From: UBA6770 sp965661115
GTDB lineage: Bacteria > Bacteroidota > Bacteroidia > Flavobacteriales_G > Salibacteraceae
DNA: 13,619 nt
Reading direction: 5' to 3'
Assembly: GCA_965661115.1 (NCBI GenBank)
Contig: CBFICO010000066.1
Span: 1-13,619, forward strand
The stretch's first letter is position 1. Every line of letters starts with the position of its first letter. Position numbers and translations under genes: made by a program. The notes under the pieces were generated by a model. It made no database searches, had not been told where the DNA came from, and worked only from the letters and a program-made list of their open reading frames with translations. Positions 1 to 7,490 of the stretch are shown one piece after another.

Positions 1-870
1 TAAACACTCACGGTTACCACTACCTCTGGTTTCAGTTATTTCATCTACTAAGTTCAAGGTCATAAGCGATTCAATTAAACCCACAGCGGCAAGCAGAAAA
101 GCCGTAGAAAAAATTAACCCCCAATGTCCTTCAAGGGTATCTAACAATCCAAAAATCTGAAACTGAAAAGTTGGCAAACCACCTTGCAGTCCCGAACCGC
201 TTCCACTTTTAATAAAAGAGCCAACTGTACCCACTTCAATTCCTCCTATAATGGTAATTGCAGCAACCACAATTATTGCAGTTAAGGCAGCAGGTATTTT
301 GGTGGTGAGCTTTGGTAACAGATGCATTATTCCCATAGTTAGCCCAACTAGTCCAAGCATAATATAGAGTGAAGAGCCCTGTAACCATTGCATGCTTCCG
401 TTTACATTCTCTTTAAACAAACCAAGTTGCGACAGAAAAATAACAATGGCCAACCCGTTAACAAAGCCCATCATAACTGGGTGAGGAATTAGCCTTACAA
501 ACTTTCCGAGTTTAAAAATTCCAGCCGAAATTTGAATCACCCCAACAATTAACAAGGTAATAAACAGCCATTGTAAACCAAGATTTTCTATCGGTTGGCT
601 CAGCTCCATTCCAACTTGATTTCCTTTTTGAATCATATGCACCATTACAACCGCCATAGCGCCTGTAGCACCAGAAATCATACCTGGGCGACCTCCAAAA
701 ACAGAAGTGACCAAACCCATCATAAAAGCTCCGTACAAACCAACCAAGGGGTCTATTCCTGCTACAAAAGCAAATGCCACCGCCTCTGGAACCAGCGCGA
801 GAGCAACGGTTAAACCAGAAAGAATATCGTTTTTTGGATTTACTGTAAAGTTGCGTAGGAGTTGTTTCAT
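1..870 (-). CDS. SulP-family anion transporter, N-terminal part (runs off the left edge)
   Basis: Inner-membrane permease of the SulP/SLC26 family, which moves sulfate, bicarbonate or related anions; the substrate cannot be told here. Reading minus from the ATG at 868-870 gives 290 codons with no stop to base 1. The N terminus starts MKQLLRNFTV, followed by the family signature region LVPEAVAFAFVAGIDPLVGL and then GGRPGMISGATGA. Several hydrophobic segments follow, and the last residues visible include ESLMTLNLVDE and GSGNRECL, which match the SulP transmembrane core near its end. The rest of the core and any C-terminal STAS domain lie outside the window. A TAnnTTTG -7 element sits 23 bases upstream of the ATG. 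No carbonic anhydrase or sulfur-assimilation gene is visible nearby to settle the substrate. The family is well supported; the transported ion is open. Confidence 0.93.
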   Translation of the reverse strand, partial: MKQLLRNFTVNPKNDILSGLTVALALVPEAVAFAFVAGIDPLVGLYGAFMMGLVTSVFGGRPGMISGATGAMAVVMVHMIQKGNQVGMELSQPIENLGLQWLFITLLIVGVIQISAGIFKLGKFVRLIPHPVMMGFVNGLAIVIFLSQLGLFKENVNGSMQWLQGSSLYIMLGLVGLTMGIMHLLPKLTTKIPAALTAIIVVAAITIIGGIEVGTVGSFIKSGSGSGLQGGLPTFQFQIFGLLDTLEGHWGLIFSTAFLLAAVGLIESLMTLNLVDEITETRGSGNRECL

Positions 871-893
871 GTCGAGATTTTCAAAAAAGGCGG

Positions 894-901
894 CAAAATT
901 A
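894..901 (-). promoter_or_regulatory. Predicted -7 promoter element of the SulP gene
   Basis: On the minus strand this reads TAATTTTG, matching the Bacteroidota -7 consensus TAnnTTTG, and it ends 23 bases before the SulP ATG. I see no convincing -33 TTTG partner, so it rests on the motif, its position, and the same arrangement before several other genes in the window. Confidence 0.5.
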
Positions 902-983
902 ACCTTATTCTATGAGTGAAAGCGAATAGCTTAACCAAATTAGAGCAAATTGTATTTATTGAAAAAGAGTTCTCAATGGCACA

Positions 984-1991
984 CTAATTCCCTTTCATTC
1001 GCTCCCAAAGTAGACGCATTAGTTCTTTACCGTTTTCCATTTTAAGCTGGTTTTGAGTAGCAGTTAATTCTCCATCAACATAAACCAATTCGTACCTAAA
1101 GACGAATTCTCCAGGTTCCTCACCTACGGTCATTTGACCAAATCTTAAATCGTTTAAAGCATAACCGTTTTCGGTTTTTTCAATAATGTACCAGCCTTTG
1201 CACAGCGTTATTAATCTTTTCACAAGATCCTCTTCTAAAAGTTGTGTAAACTCACCTCTATTCTTACTTATGCTAATGTACTTTATTTGTTCTTGCGAAT
1301 CAAAGATGGAGTAATGTCCAATGTAATAACTGCTATCGGCATCTACATTGGCAGTCCATAAAATGCTATTCAAGGGCGTGGGTCTAGTAGATATATCGTT
1401 GAATTCAATTCCCTGTTTTATTAAGCTATCTTCAAATTTAAAATAGGTAAACCCTTTTAAACCAAGTGTAATGAGCATATACAAACAACTTATAATTATG
1501 CCCGTTTTGTTCCAGTTTTTACGTTTAGGGTTAGTTCTTTTATAAAACATTGCTGCCGCAGTGCAAACTAGAAAAGGAACGGTATATAAAGGGTCTGCAA
1601 CAAAAATATTTTGATAGGAAACTTTTAAATCTAATGGCCAAAACAATTGTGTGCCCCAAGTGGTGTGGGCATCTAGTAAAGGATGAGTAATTAAACTCCA
1701 AAAGAACAACCAGGACCATTCTTTCCAATTAGCCTCTATGTTTTTTCGGTAAATTTTACTGACTAAATATCCAAAAATGGGCGCCATTACGACACTAAAC
1801 AAAATGGAATGAGTTACACCGCGATGCATTTCATTTGCCGTAACAATATCCGTAAAGTACTTAATAGTTACATCTAAATCTGGAATTGTACCGGCAATGG
1901 CTCCCCAGAGCATAGCCTTATTGCCTACTTTTTTACCAAGCGTTACCTCAGCAACAGAGGCGCCTAAAACAATCTGTGTCAGAGAATCCAA
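984..1991 (-). CDS. YdjM-type membrane-bound metal-dependent hydrolase (DUF457/PF04307-like)
   Basis: A 335-residue integral membrane protein of the YdjM/DUF457 type, annotated as metal-dependent hydrolase; the physiological substrate is not known. Motifs seen: an N terminus MDSLTQIVLGASVAE, then IPDLDV with D38 and D40, HRGVTHS with H56 and H61, and THPLLDAHTTWG around H103-D107. These acidic and histidine residues are the likely metal ligands. DPLYTVPFL near 133-140 is also typical. Hydrophobic segments lie at roughly 25-37, 62-79, 93-106, 136-150 and 163-180. The soluble C-terminal part (about 190-335) is probably outside the catalytic core and I do not recognise it. The ATG at 1989-1991 is chosen because the family usually begins with MDxxTQ close to the start. 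A -7 promoter motif lies 22 bases upstream, so it is probably transcribed alone. Confidence 0.85.
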   Translation of the reverse strand: MDSLTQIVLGASVAEVTLGKKVGNKAMLWGAIAGTIPDLDVTIKYFTDIVTANEMHRGVTHSILFSVVMAPIFGYLVSKIYRKNIEANWKEWSWLFFWSLITHPLLDAHTTWGTQLFWPLDLKVSYQNIFVADPLYTVPFLVCTAAAMFYKRTNPKRKNWNKTGIIISCLYMLITLGLKGFTYFKFEDSLIKQGIEFNDISTRPTPLNSILWTANVDADSSYYIGHYSIFDSQEQIKYISISKNRGEFTQLLEEDLVKRLITLCKGWYIIEKTENGYALNDLRFGQMTVGEEPGEFVFRYELVYVDGELTATQNQLKMENGKELMRLLWERMKGN

Positions 1992-2013
1992 TGATAGTGC
2001 TTCTTGTAAGTAA

Positions 2014-2021
2014 CAAATCTA
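2014..2021 (-). promoter_or_regulatory. Predicted -7 promoter element of the YdjM-type gene
   Basis: The minus strand reads TAGATTTG, a match to TAnnTTTG, ending 22 bases before the ATG. The -33 region is not recognisable. The preceding transcription unit ends in a terminator at 2061-2086, which agrees with a new start here. Confidence 0.5.
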
Positions 2022-2060
2022 ACTAAGGCAAGTTCTGAAAAACCTTAATCTTTCCCATAT

Positions 2061-2089
2061 AAAAAGCCCTCCGAAAAGGGCTTTTTTTT
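2061..2089 (-). terminator. Intrinsic terminator (likely bidirectional) after the PadR unit
   Basis: A perfect 10-bp stem, AAAAAGCCCT at 2061-2070 and AGGGCTTTTT at 2077-2086, closes a 6-base loop. Read on the minus strand it lies 22 bases past the final stop of the disrupted membrane gene and ends in five T. Read on the plus strand the tract is longer (2082-2089), but no plus-strand gene precedes it. It most likely ends the padR unit. Confidence 0.85.
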
Positions 2090-2107
2090 CAAATTGTTGT
2101 ACTGCAT

Positions 2108-2844
2108 TTACTTCTTTACCGATTCCACCTTATTTAGGGCACCACCTGGGATTTCAACTTTAAAAATTCGCGTATTTGCACTTAAGCTCCATAATAAAGC
2201 TACGCCAGCTATTATTAAAGCAGATTTGGTGAGTGCAAATAATTTATTCTCTGCCAATCTTTACGAACGAATGGTATTTAACGGCATAAAACCGAGTAAC
2301 AAAACCAAAACACCAGACCAAAAAAGTAGCATTGCTCCGGGCCAATGCATTAGTTTAAAAAGACCGCCCATGCCCATTGACATGGCCGACAAATAGCCAA
2401 CCATTGAAGTAAGGGTTGTTTGTGTATCCTCCTTGGCAACAATTGATGTGTATGCCAACATAGGCAGCACTAATAATGACACAATACTAATTCCTAGTAC
2501 TAATAGGATACCTACACCTTGGATGTGATTAACTCTATAAATACACCCATAATAACCATAAGGGAGGCTATCAAACCCACAATTGAAATTGCTTTTTTCA
2601 TTTTGTTTAATTTTTGATTTAATAAATACATTGTGCTCTCCTGAATGAGCTTAAAATTTTCTATTCCAAAGGATTGAAGCGCGTTTTCGAGTGAAATGGA
2701 AAATTTCTCTCCTTGCTCCAACCCATCTTCTACCATACAGCAAACATGATCGAGCAAATCGTAGCGCAACTCCCTGTATTCAACACCCTGCTGAATAAGA
2801 ATATCGTTGATTTGATCTACCTGTCTATCGCTAAGCAAGTCCAT
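2108..2844 (-). pseudogene. Disrupted PadR-linked membrane protein with HAAS/DUF1700-like N terminus and tandem membrane repeats
   Basis: The first frame gives 110 residues (2844 to 2512). It has a soluble helical start, MDLLSDRQVDQIND, containing LRYDLLDHV, like the cytoplasmic HAAS/DUF1700-type domains encoded after PadR regulators, and then a membrane segment GLIASLMVIMGVFIEL. Near 2531 the frame changes: the next frame continues NHIQGVGILLVLGISIVSLLV and runs to a TAA at 2261-2263, then stays open to a second stop at 2108-2110. The segment after the shift forms a repeat with a later one: FIEL-NHIQGVGILL against LFKL-MHWPGAMLL. Restoring one base and reading through the TAA yields 246 codons in one continuous protein. 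The first frame overlaps padR by 14 bases, and a terminator follows the last stop. Programmed frameshifting is unlikely because no slippery heptamer is visible. A sequencing or assembly error remains possible. Confidence 0.7.
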
Positions 2845-3181
2845 TTTGAAGGGCAGAATTTCCTTCTACAATAATTTTCATTGTTTCCATAAAGTCCAAA
2901 AACTCTTGCACCATATCCTCGGCTGTTGTTGCGCCAGATTCGGTTAGTTTATAGTACTTACGTATACGTTTGCCAATTTTTTCAGTATAGGTTTCAAGAA
3001 TACCGTCAGCTTCTAGTTTGTGCAACATTGGATATAAAGCACCCTCGGTGAGCAATACTTTTTCCTTACTGGCTTCCTTTACTTTCTGGGTAATTTCGTA
3101 CCCATACATACTCCCTCCGTCTTTTAACAGACTAACAATTAGCGTTTTAAGGGTTCCTTTTAATAGCTCTTTTGAATACAT
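2831..3181 (-). CDS. PadR-family transcriptional regulator
   Basis: A small winged-helix DNA-binding repressor of the PadR family, 116 residues from the preferred ATG at 3179-3181. Family features visible: KGTLKTLIVSLLKDGGSMYG at the N terminus, then YGYEI, the recognition-helix region LTEGALYPMLHKLEADGIL, and the wing IRKYYKLTESG, followed by a dimerisation helix ending near FLDFMETMKIIVEG. An upstream in-frame ATG at 3194-3196 would add MCYCL, which does not fit the family's start, so I did not use it. The 3' end overlaps the next gene by 14 bases, showing translational coupling to the membrane protein it probably controls. PadR proteins commonly regulate their own operon; two direct 8-base repeats upstream are candidate operator sites. 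The effector is unknown. Confidence 0.9.
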   Translation of the reverse strand: MYSKELLKGTLKTLIVSLLKDGGSMYGYEITQKVKEASKEKVLLTEGALYPMLHKLEADGILETYTEKIGKRIRKYYKLTESGATTAEDMVQEFLDFMETMKIIVEGNSALQNGLA

Positions 3182-3203
3182 AAGGCAATAACACATTATT
3201 TTC

Positions 3204-3226
3204 TTATGTATTGGATTATTATGTAT
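3204..3226. promoter_or_regulatory. Candidate PadR operator: two direct TTATGTAT repeats
   Basis: TTATGTAT occurs at 3204-3211 and again at 3219-3226, start to start 15 bases apart, upstream of padR. The spacing is about one and a half helical turns. PadR sites are usually imperfect inverted repeats containing ATGT and ACAT, so this direct arrangement is only a candidate. No TAnnTTTG element was found for padR. Confidence 0.3.
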
Positions 3227-3238
3227 AAAAAATTCGAC

Positions 3239-3268
3239 AAAAAAATGCTGAGTTCAGCACTCAGCATT
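3239..3268 (-). terminator. Intrinsic terminator after the MBL-fold hydrolase
   Basis: A perfect 10-bp stem joins AATGCTGAGT (3244-3253) and ACTCAGCATT (3259-3268) around a 5-base loop. On the minus strand it is followed by seven T (3245-3239, partly within the stem). It begins 24 bases after the stop of the hydrolase gene, and separates it from padR. Confidence 0.88.
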
Positions 3269-3292
3269 CAATTTTATAAGTGGACATGAGTA

Positions 3293-4408
3293 TTAAAGCT
3301 GCCACCAAGCTTGTTGTGGCATGTCATTTCCTATCTCGAATCGTTCTCCAATTACTGGGGTTACGTATTGTTGGTTTTTCTCTTTTGCTGTTTTGGTAAA
3401 CCGAATAATAGGATCTTGCCACAAGTGCGGGGCTAAATCAAATGCACCCCAGTGAATAGGCATTAAAACTTTTCCTTTTACATCAATACCAGCTTGTACC
3501 GATTCTTCTGGCATCATGTGTATTGCTGCCCACTGCTCGTTGTATTGCCCGTTTTCCATCATAGCAACATCAAAAGGACCGTACTTTTCGCCTATCTCTT
3601 TAAAGTGTGGTCCGTATCCGCCATCTCCGCTAAAATAAATTTTTTGCTTAGAGCCGTTTACTATCCAGCTTGCCCACTGGGTTTTATTCCTGTCGTTAAT
3701 TGCCCGTCCAGAGAAATGACGTGAGGGTGTAGCCAAAATTTCAAGTCCTTCGAATTCGGCATTTTGCCACCAGTCTAATTCGGTAATAGACTCCGCCTTA
3801 ACGCCCCAATGTTTTAAATGTGAACCCACACCGAGCGGAGTAAAAAAGCGTTTGGTTTTATCTTTTAATTTCAGAATAGAGCTATGGTCAAGATGATCGT
3901 AATGATCGTGCGAAATAATAATGGCATCAATTTCAGTTAGTTCATCAATGTTTATTGGCTCTTTGTATCCAAAACGTTTGGTCATAAAACTAACTGGAGA
4001 AGAAGCCTCGCCTAGCATTGGATCGATAAGAATGGTTTTACCTTCTATTTCTAACATTACTGCCGAATGACCAAACCAAGTAATATAAGCTAGAGAATCT
4101 ATATCGGATCTATTGCCATTATCCCAACCAGTTGGTAAGGGTTTAGTTGGATTTTTACCTGCAGGAGGAGAAATGAACTCTAAAAGCAACTTCGGCATTT
4201 TGGAAAAATCTAAATCCATACTGATTTCAATAAGGTTTTGAAACTGTCCTTTATTGTAATTGTTAGACTTTTCAATTCTTTTTAAATCGTCGCCACTTGG
4301 AGCTGCACCAAACTGTGGAGCGAACGACACAAATAAGGTGATACCAATGGCTAATGCGGCTATAACTATTACTACTATCATGAAGATTTTTTTAAGAATT
4401 CGGAACAT
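3293..4408 (-). CDS. Membrane-anchored metallo-beta-lactamase-fold hydrolase, NAPE-PLD/UlaG-like
   Basis: A 371-residue metallo-beta-lactamase-fold protein (Lactamase_B_2 type) resembling bacterial proteins related to N-acylphosphatidylethanolamine phospholipase D; the substrate is unproven. Counting from the ATG at 4406-4408, residues 7-28 form one membrane segment or uncleaved signal anchor. The fold begins near TWFGHSAVML (110-119), and the metal set looks complete: H167-x-H169-x-D171-H172 in SHDHYDHLDH, H231 in TPSRHFSGR, D262 in FSGDGGYG, and H319 in MPIHWGAF. All seven expected ligands are present, so an active two-metal site is likely. A TTG at 4439-4441 would add 11 residues, but it falls at the predicted -7 promoter element, so the ATG is preferred. 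The gene stands alone between its promoter motif and a strong terminator. A lipid or phosphodiester substrate is inferred from family only. Confidence 0.88.
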   Translation of the reverse strand: MFRILKKIFMIVVIVIAALAIGITLFVSFAPQFGAAPSGDDLKRIEKSNNYNKGQFQNLIEISMDLDFSKMPKLLLEFISPPAGKNPTKPLPTGWDNGNRSDIDSLAYITWFGHSAVMLEIEGKTILIDPMLGEASSPVSFMTKRFGYKEPINIDELTEIDAIIISHDHYDHLDHSSILKLKDKTKRFFTPLGVGSHLKHWGVKAESITELDWWQNAEFEGLEILATPSRHFSGRAINDRNKTQWASWIVNGSKQKIYFSGDGGYGPHFKEIGEKYGPFDVAMMENGQYNEQWAAIHMMPEESVQAGIDVKGKVLMPIHWGAFDLAPHLWQDPIIRFTKTAKEKNQQYVTPVIGERFEIGNDMPQQAWWQL

Positions 4409-4430
4409 AAACGGCGTATTATTTATGGTA

Positions 4431-4438
4431 CAAAAATA
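4431..4438 (-). promoter_or_regulatory. Predicted -7 promoter element of the MBL-fold hydrolase
   Basis: The minus strand reads TATTTTTG, matching TAnnTTTG, ending 22 bases before the ATG at 4408. Its position supports the shorter start choice. No -33 partner is evident. Confidence 0.45.
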
Positions 4439-4517
4439 CAATAGCCTGTGAAACTCTATCTAACACTAGTTGCTGTAAAATGAAAGGGGTGTCGTTGTGG
4501 AAATGTGTTAGTGCAAC

Positions 4518-6266
4518 TTATACATTCTCACCTTTTGCAGAGATGCAAACGTCATAAATGTGGTCGCCAAGTTTTTCGGCAGAAGACAGTAAATCAACGT
4601 ACACCAAACCTGCTTTAATGTTGTAATCTCCTTTTTCAATACTCTTTAAATGCTGCTTTCTAAATTTAGCATGCAAAGCATTAATTTCCTTTTCAACAGG
4701 AATAATATCAGCGGAACTAACTTTATTAGGCTTACTGGCATTTTCAAGCACGTCTTCCATTACATCAAACGACTCTTTAACTTTCTCAAAGAGCTCCAAT
4801 ACGCGTTCGCGCTGGTAAGGCGTAAACCAAATCTTCTCTTCCACTTTTCGTTCGAAGGTTCTACCCATTTGGTAAATCTCATCCCCTGCTCTTTCCAAAT
4901 CATTGATGATACTCAGCATGGTTCTAATGTTGGTAGAGCTTTTCTCTGACAATTCTGTTTCAGAAATCTTTATCAAATACTGACTTATTGCCAATTCCAT
5001 TTGATCGGCAATATCCTCATATGCCTTTATCTTGTTTAGCCTCTTTTTTATCTGCCCTGAATTCTTCTCTAGAATTAACCCATTCATGGTGTTCATCATT
5101 TTAAAGATAACCTTACCAAAATGAGAGATTTCTTTTTTCGCCTCTAGTAATGATAACTCAACAGAGGCCGTGACCCCAGAACCAATATACTCTAAATTGA
5201 ATTTTTCGTCGTCTTCACCTTTTGGCTTTATCATGCGCTCTGCGAGCTTTGCCAATTGAGGAGCAAACCAAACTAAGGCCAACATATTGGTAACATTAAA
5301 CACAGTATGGAAGGTAGAAAGCCCATAAGTAACGGCGGTTTCTCGCATACGTAATTCTTCTTCAGAAAAGCTATTCATGTCGGTGTTCATACCCAAAGTA
5401 AGTGGCGATGCAAAACCAGCAGAAACCAAAATAAAGTTCACCAATTGAAGGAACAATGGAAATAACAATAGCATCCAGGTAACCCCAACAACATTGAACA
5501 TAGAATGAATCCTCGCTGCTCGCTTGGCGTGTACATTTCCTACCAGTGCCGCCAATTCGGCTGTTATAGTTGTACCTATGTTTTCACCCAATACAAGAGC
5601 AGCAGCAACATCAAAGGTTATCCAGCCTTTGGCTACCAATACTAGCGTAATAGTCATTGAGGCACTTGAGGACTGAACGATTATGGTTAGCAGTGTACCA
5701 ATTAAAACGAATATGATATAGGATAAATAGCCAAGGTCTGCGAAACTCCTCAAAAACTCAAGCATTTCTGGGTGCTGGTCTATTTCCGGAACACTATCTT
5801 TTAGGAACTTTAGTCCTAAAAACAGTAGCGCAAAGCCTATTAAAAATTCAGCCCAAAACCGATAATTGCTCTTTCGGATAAACAACATAGGCAGAGCCAC
5901 AGCAATGATTGGTAATGACATTACGGCTATGTTTACCTTGAATCCAAAAAAGGAAACCATCCACGCGGTTACAGTAGTACCTATGTTGGCACCCATTACA
6001 ATACCAGCCGACTGTAATAAAGAGAGTAAGCCTGCATTCACAAAGCTCACCGTCATTACCGTAGTTGCCGAGCTTGATTGAACCAATAAAGTAATAAGGA
6101 AACCAGACAATACACCCAAGAAACGATTCTTGGTCATGGTGTTTAGCACTTGTTTGAGTTGGTCTCCAGCTGCTTTCTGAATCCCTTCGCTCATTACTTT
6201 CATTCCGTAGATGAAAAATCCTAGCGCTCCAAGGGCTTCAATAAGGTCAAAAAATCCGAAATTCAT
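4518..6266 (-). CDS. Na+/phosphate symporter (NptA/YjbB type) with PhoU-like C-terminal domain
   Basis: A 582-residue inner-membrane sodium-dependent phosphate transporter of the PF02690 family. The two inverted family repeats are clear: QSSSATT at 63-69 with GANIGTT at 92-98, and QSSSAS at 198-203 with GENIGTT at 227-233. About eight to nine hydrophobic segments lie within residues 5-340. Residues about 360-575 are charged and helical and carry the PhoU-like pattern, for example INDLERAGDEIYQMGR near 454-469 and a related SSAEKLGDHIYD near the end, as in YjbB-type fusions. The protein is full length for that architecture. The family can import or export phosphate depending on gradients; the direction is not shown here. 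A -7 motif 16 bases upstream suggests its own promoter. No pst or pho genes are adjacent. Confidence 0.93.
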   Translation of the reverse strand: MNFGFFDLIEALGALGFFIYGMKVMSEGIQKAAGDQLKQVLNTMTKNRFLGVLSGFLITLLVQSSSATTVMTVSFVNAGLLSLLQSAGIVMGANIGTTVTAWMVSFFGFKVNIAVMSLPIIAVALPMLFIRKSNYRFWAEFLIGFALLFLGLKFLKDSVPEIDQHPEMLEFLRSFADLGYLSYIIFVLIGTLLTIIVQSSSASMTITLVLVAKGWITFDVAAALVLGENIGTTITAELAALVGNVHAKRAARIHSMFNVVGVTWMLLLFPLFLQLVNFILVSAGFASPLTLGMNTDMNSFSEEELRMRETAVTYGLSTFHTVFNVTNMLALVWFAPQLAKLAERMIKPKGEDDEKFNLEYIGSGVTASVELSLLEAKKEISHFGKVIFKMMNTMNGLILEKNSGQIKKRLNKIKAYEDIADQMELAISQYLIKISETELSEKSSTNIRTMLSIINDLERAGDEIYQMGRTFERKVEEKIWFTPYQRERVLELFEKVKESFDVMEDVLENASKPNKVSSADIIPVEKEINALHAKFRKQHLKSIEKGDYNIKAGLVYVDLLSSAEKLGDHIYDVCISAKGENV

Positions 6267-6282
6267 TCAGGGTAATTTGCGT

Positions 6283-6290
6283 CAAAAGTA
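6283..6290 (-). promoter_or_regulatory. Predicted -7 promoter element of the Na+/phosphate symporter
   Basis: The minus strand reads TACTTTTG, a full TAnnTTTG match, ending 16 bases before the ATG at 6266. A -33 element is not recognisable. It lies between the lipoprotein gene stop and the symporter start, so the symporter is probably not just read through from the ruvX unit. Confidence 0.5.
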
Positions 6291-6351
6291 TCTCAATCAC
6301 TTAAGGCGATTTTGGGTAATGTGTTAACTAATTGTTAGGAATTATAAGAAG

Positions 6352-6903
6352 CTAAACTCCGTTCTTTTTCTCGAACATTTCAATTAATTCTTCATCACTC
6401 ATTCCCAACGTTTTAACGGCCACACGTGCATCCTGAGCTAAGTCGTGGTTTGGGTATTTATCGATTACCAACTGATATTTTGCTTCAGCTGTACCTAGGT
6501 TCATTAAGTAATTGTGATAGATAAATGCCACTAAATAATCCGTTTCAGCAGCTTTTTCATGGTTAGGAAAAGAGCGGTTTAATTGCTCAAAAATCTCAAT
6601 GCTTTTTAGATACTGACCTACCCCCATTCTTAATTCACCCGCTTTAAACATAAAATCTAGGGCAACAGCATCCTTGTTATTGTTCATGGCATAGGCCACG
6701 TAAAGCTTTGATAACTTGGTTGCCTTCATGGTATCTAAATCATTGTTCTGAACTGCCATCATGGACTTTTCCATTGCCATGATCTCATCGTAAGCCTCTT
6801 GTTTTAATTCTTCTGGTGAAAGTTTTTTAGGAGCCTGAGTTGCCTCATTATTACATGCTACTCCTACAATTGCAATTAAAAAAACGTAAACTAAAGTTCT
6901 CAT
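6352..6903 (-). CDS. TPR-like lipoprotein, third gene of the ruvX-def unit
   Basis: A 183-residue predicted lipoprotein. The signal peptide MRTLVYVFLIAIVGVAC ends in a lipobox (V-G-V-A-C) with C17 as the lipid-modified residue; the mature protein starts CNNEATQ, so outer-membrane or periplasm-facing anchoring is likely. Residues about 75-165 are helical with TPR-like spacing, including AGELRMGVGQYLKSIEIFEQL and AKYQLVIDKYPNHDLAQDAR, which resembles the repeat pattern of YfiO/BamD-type proteins. It is shorter than typical BamD, and I do not claim it is BamD. Its ATG overlaps the def stop in an ATGA arrangement, so it is translationally coupled to def. The specific role is unknown; a scaffold or envelope-assembly role is only an inference from TPR structure. 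Confidence 0.82.
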   Translation of the reverse strand: MRTLVYVFLIAIVGVACNNEATQAPKKLSPEELKQEAYDEIMAMEKSMMAVQNNDLDTMKATKLSKLYVAYAMNNNKDAVALDFMFKAGELRMGVGQYLKSIEIFEQLNRSFPNHEKAAETDYLVAFIYHNYLMNLGTAEAKYQLVIDKYPNHDLAQDARVAVKTLGMSDEELIEMFEKKNGV

Positions 6904-7490
6904 TTTACAAATCTCATTTTATATCCAGCATCAATTTTACCTTTCTTTATGTTGGTTAGTTTTCGCTGCATCAATCTTTTTTTAATCGGGCTTATTTTAT
7001 CCGTGAACAGCACTCCTTCAATGTGGTCGTACTCATGTTGGATTACTCTTGCTGCAAATCCATTGTAGGTTTCTTCTTTTAGATTCCAATTTTCATCAAA
7101 GTACTCAATCACCACTTTTTCTTGGCGTTTGACATCAGCCCGCAAATCTGGAATACTCAAACATCCCTCTTCAAAAGCCCATTCATCACCATTTTCTTCA
7201 ACAATAATCGGGTTTACAAAAACCTTTTTAAAGTCCTTTAGATTTTCATACTCCTTTTGCTCTTCTGGATCATTTGAATTTTTATAATCCTGAGCATATT
7301 TAGTTCCGTCAACAATAAATAAGCGCAAGCTCATTCCTACTTGTGGAGCAGCTAAGCCAACTCCGTTAGCCGAATACATGGTTTCAAACATATCCTCCAC
7401 TATCTTTTTAAGTTTTGGATCTTTCTCTTCAATTTCCTCGCATTCCACTCGCAATACTGGGTGACCGTATGCATAAATTGGTAAAATCAT
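6900..7490 (-). CDS. def: Peptide deformylase
   Basis: Cytoplasmic metalloenzyme that removes the formyl group from the N-terminal methionine of nascent proteins. All three family motifs are intact: GVGLAAPQ at residues 43-50, EGCLS at 108-112 with metal ligand C110, and HEYDH at 152-156 with ligands H152 and H156 and catalytic E153. The 196-residue length and the insert around 63-88 (acidic, containing NSNDPEEQKE) fit Bacteroidota deformylases. Start at the ATG at 7488-7490, which overlaps the ruvX stop by 4 bases (ATGA), and its own stop overlaps the lipoprotein start in the same way. The tight overlaps point to one transcript and coupled translation with ruvX. A formyltransferase gene is not in the window. 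Confidence 0.97.
   Translation of the reverse strand: MILPIYAYGHPVLRVECEEIEEKDPKLKKIVEDMFETMYSANGVGLAAPQVGMSLRLFIVDGTKYAQDYKNSNDPEEQKEYENLKDFKKVFVNPIIVEENGDEWAFEEGCLSIPDLRADVKRQEKVVIEYFDENWNLKEETYNGFAARVIQHEYDHIEGVLFTDKISPIKKRLMQRKLTNIKKGKIDAGYKMRFVK

Noticed and set aside
2094..2396. Plus-strand open frame of about 100 codons
   Set aside because: It lies opposite the minus-strand membrane gene, has no recognisable protein features and starts directly after the terminator; shadow of the real gene.
2261..2482. Separate 73-residue gene starting at a GTG at 2480-2482
   Set aside because: The open frame extends upstream of that codon as membrane-protein sequence (HIQGVGILLVLGISIV) matching a repeat, so it is the middle part of the disrupted gene rather than a new gene.
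2512..2550. Programmed -1 frameshift joining the two frames
   Set aside because: No slippery heptamer, no following stem-loop was apparent, and a second defect (TAA at 2261-2263) exists, so gene decay or sequence error fits better.
4409..4441. Extended start of the MBL-fold hydrolase at a TTG
   Set aside because: It would place the coding start on top of the -7 promoter element; the ATG at 4406-4408 starts directly before the membrane anchor.
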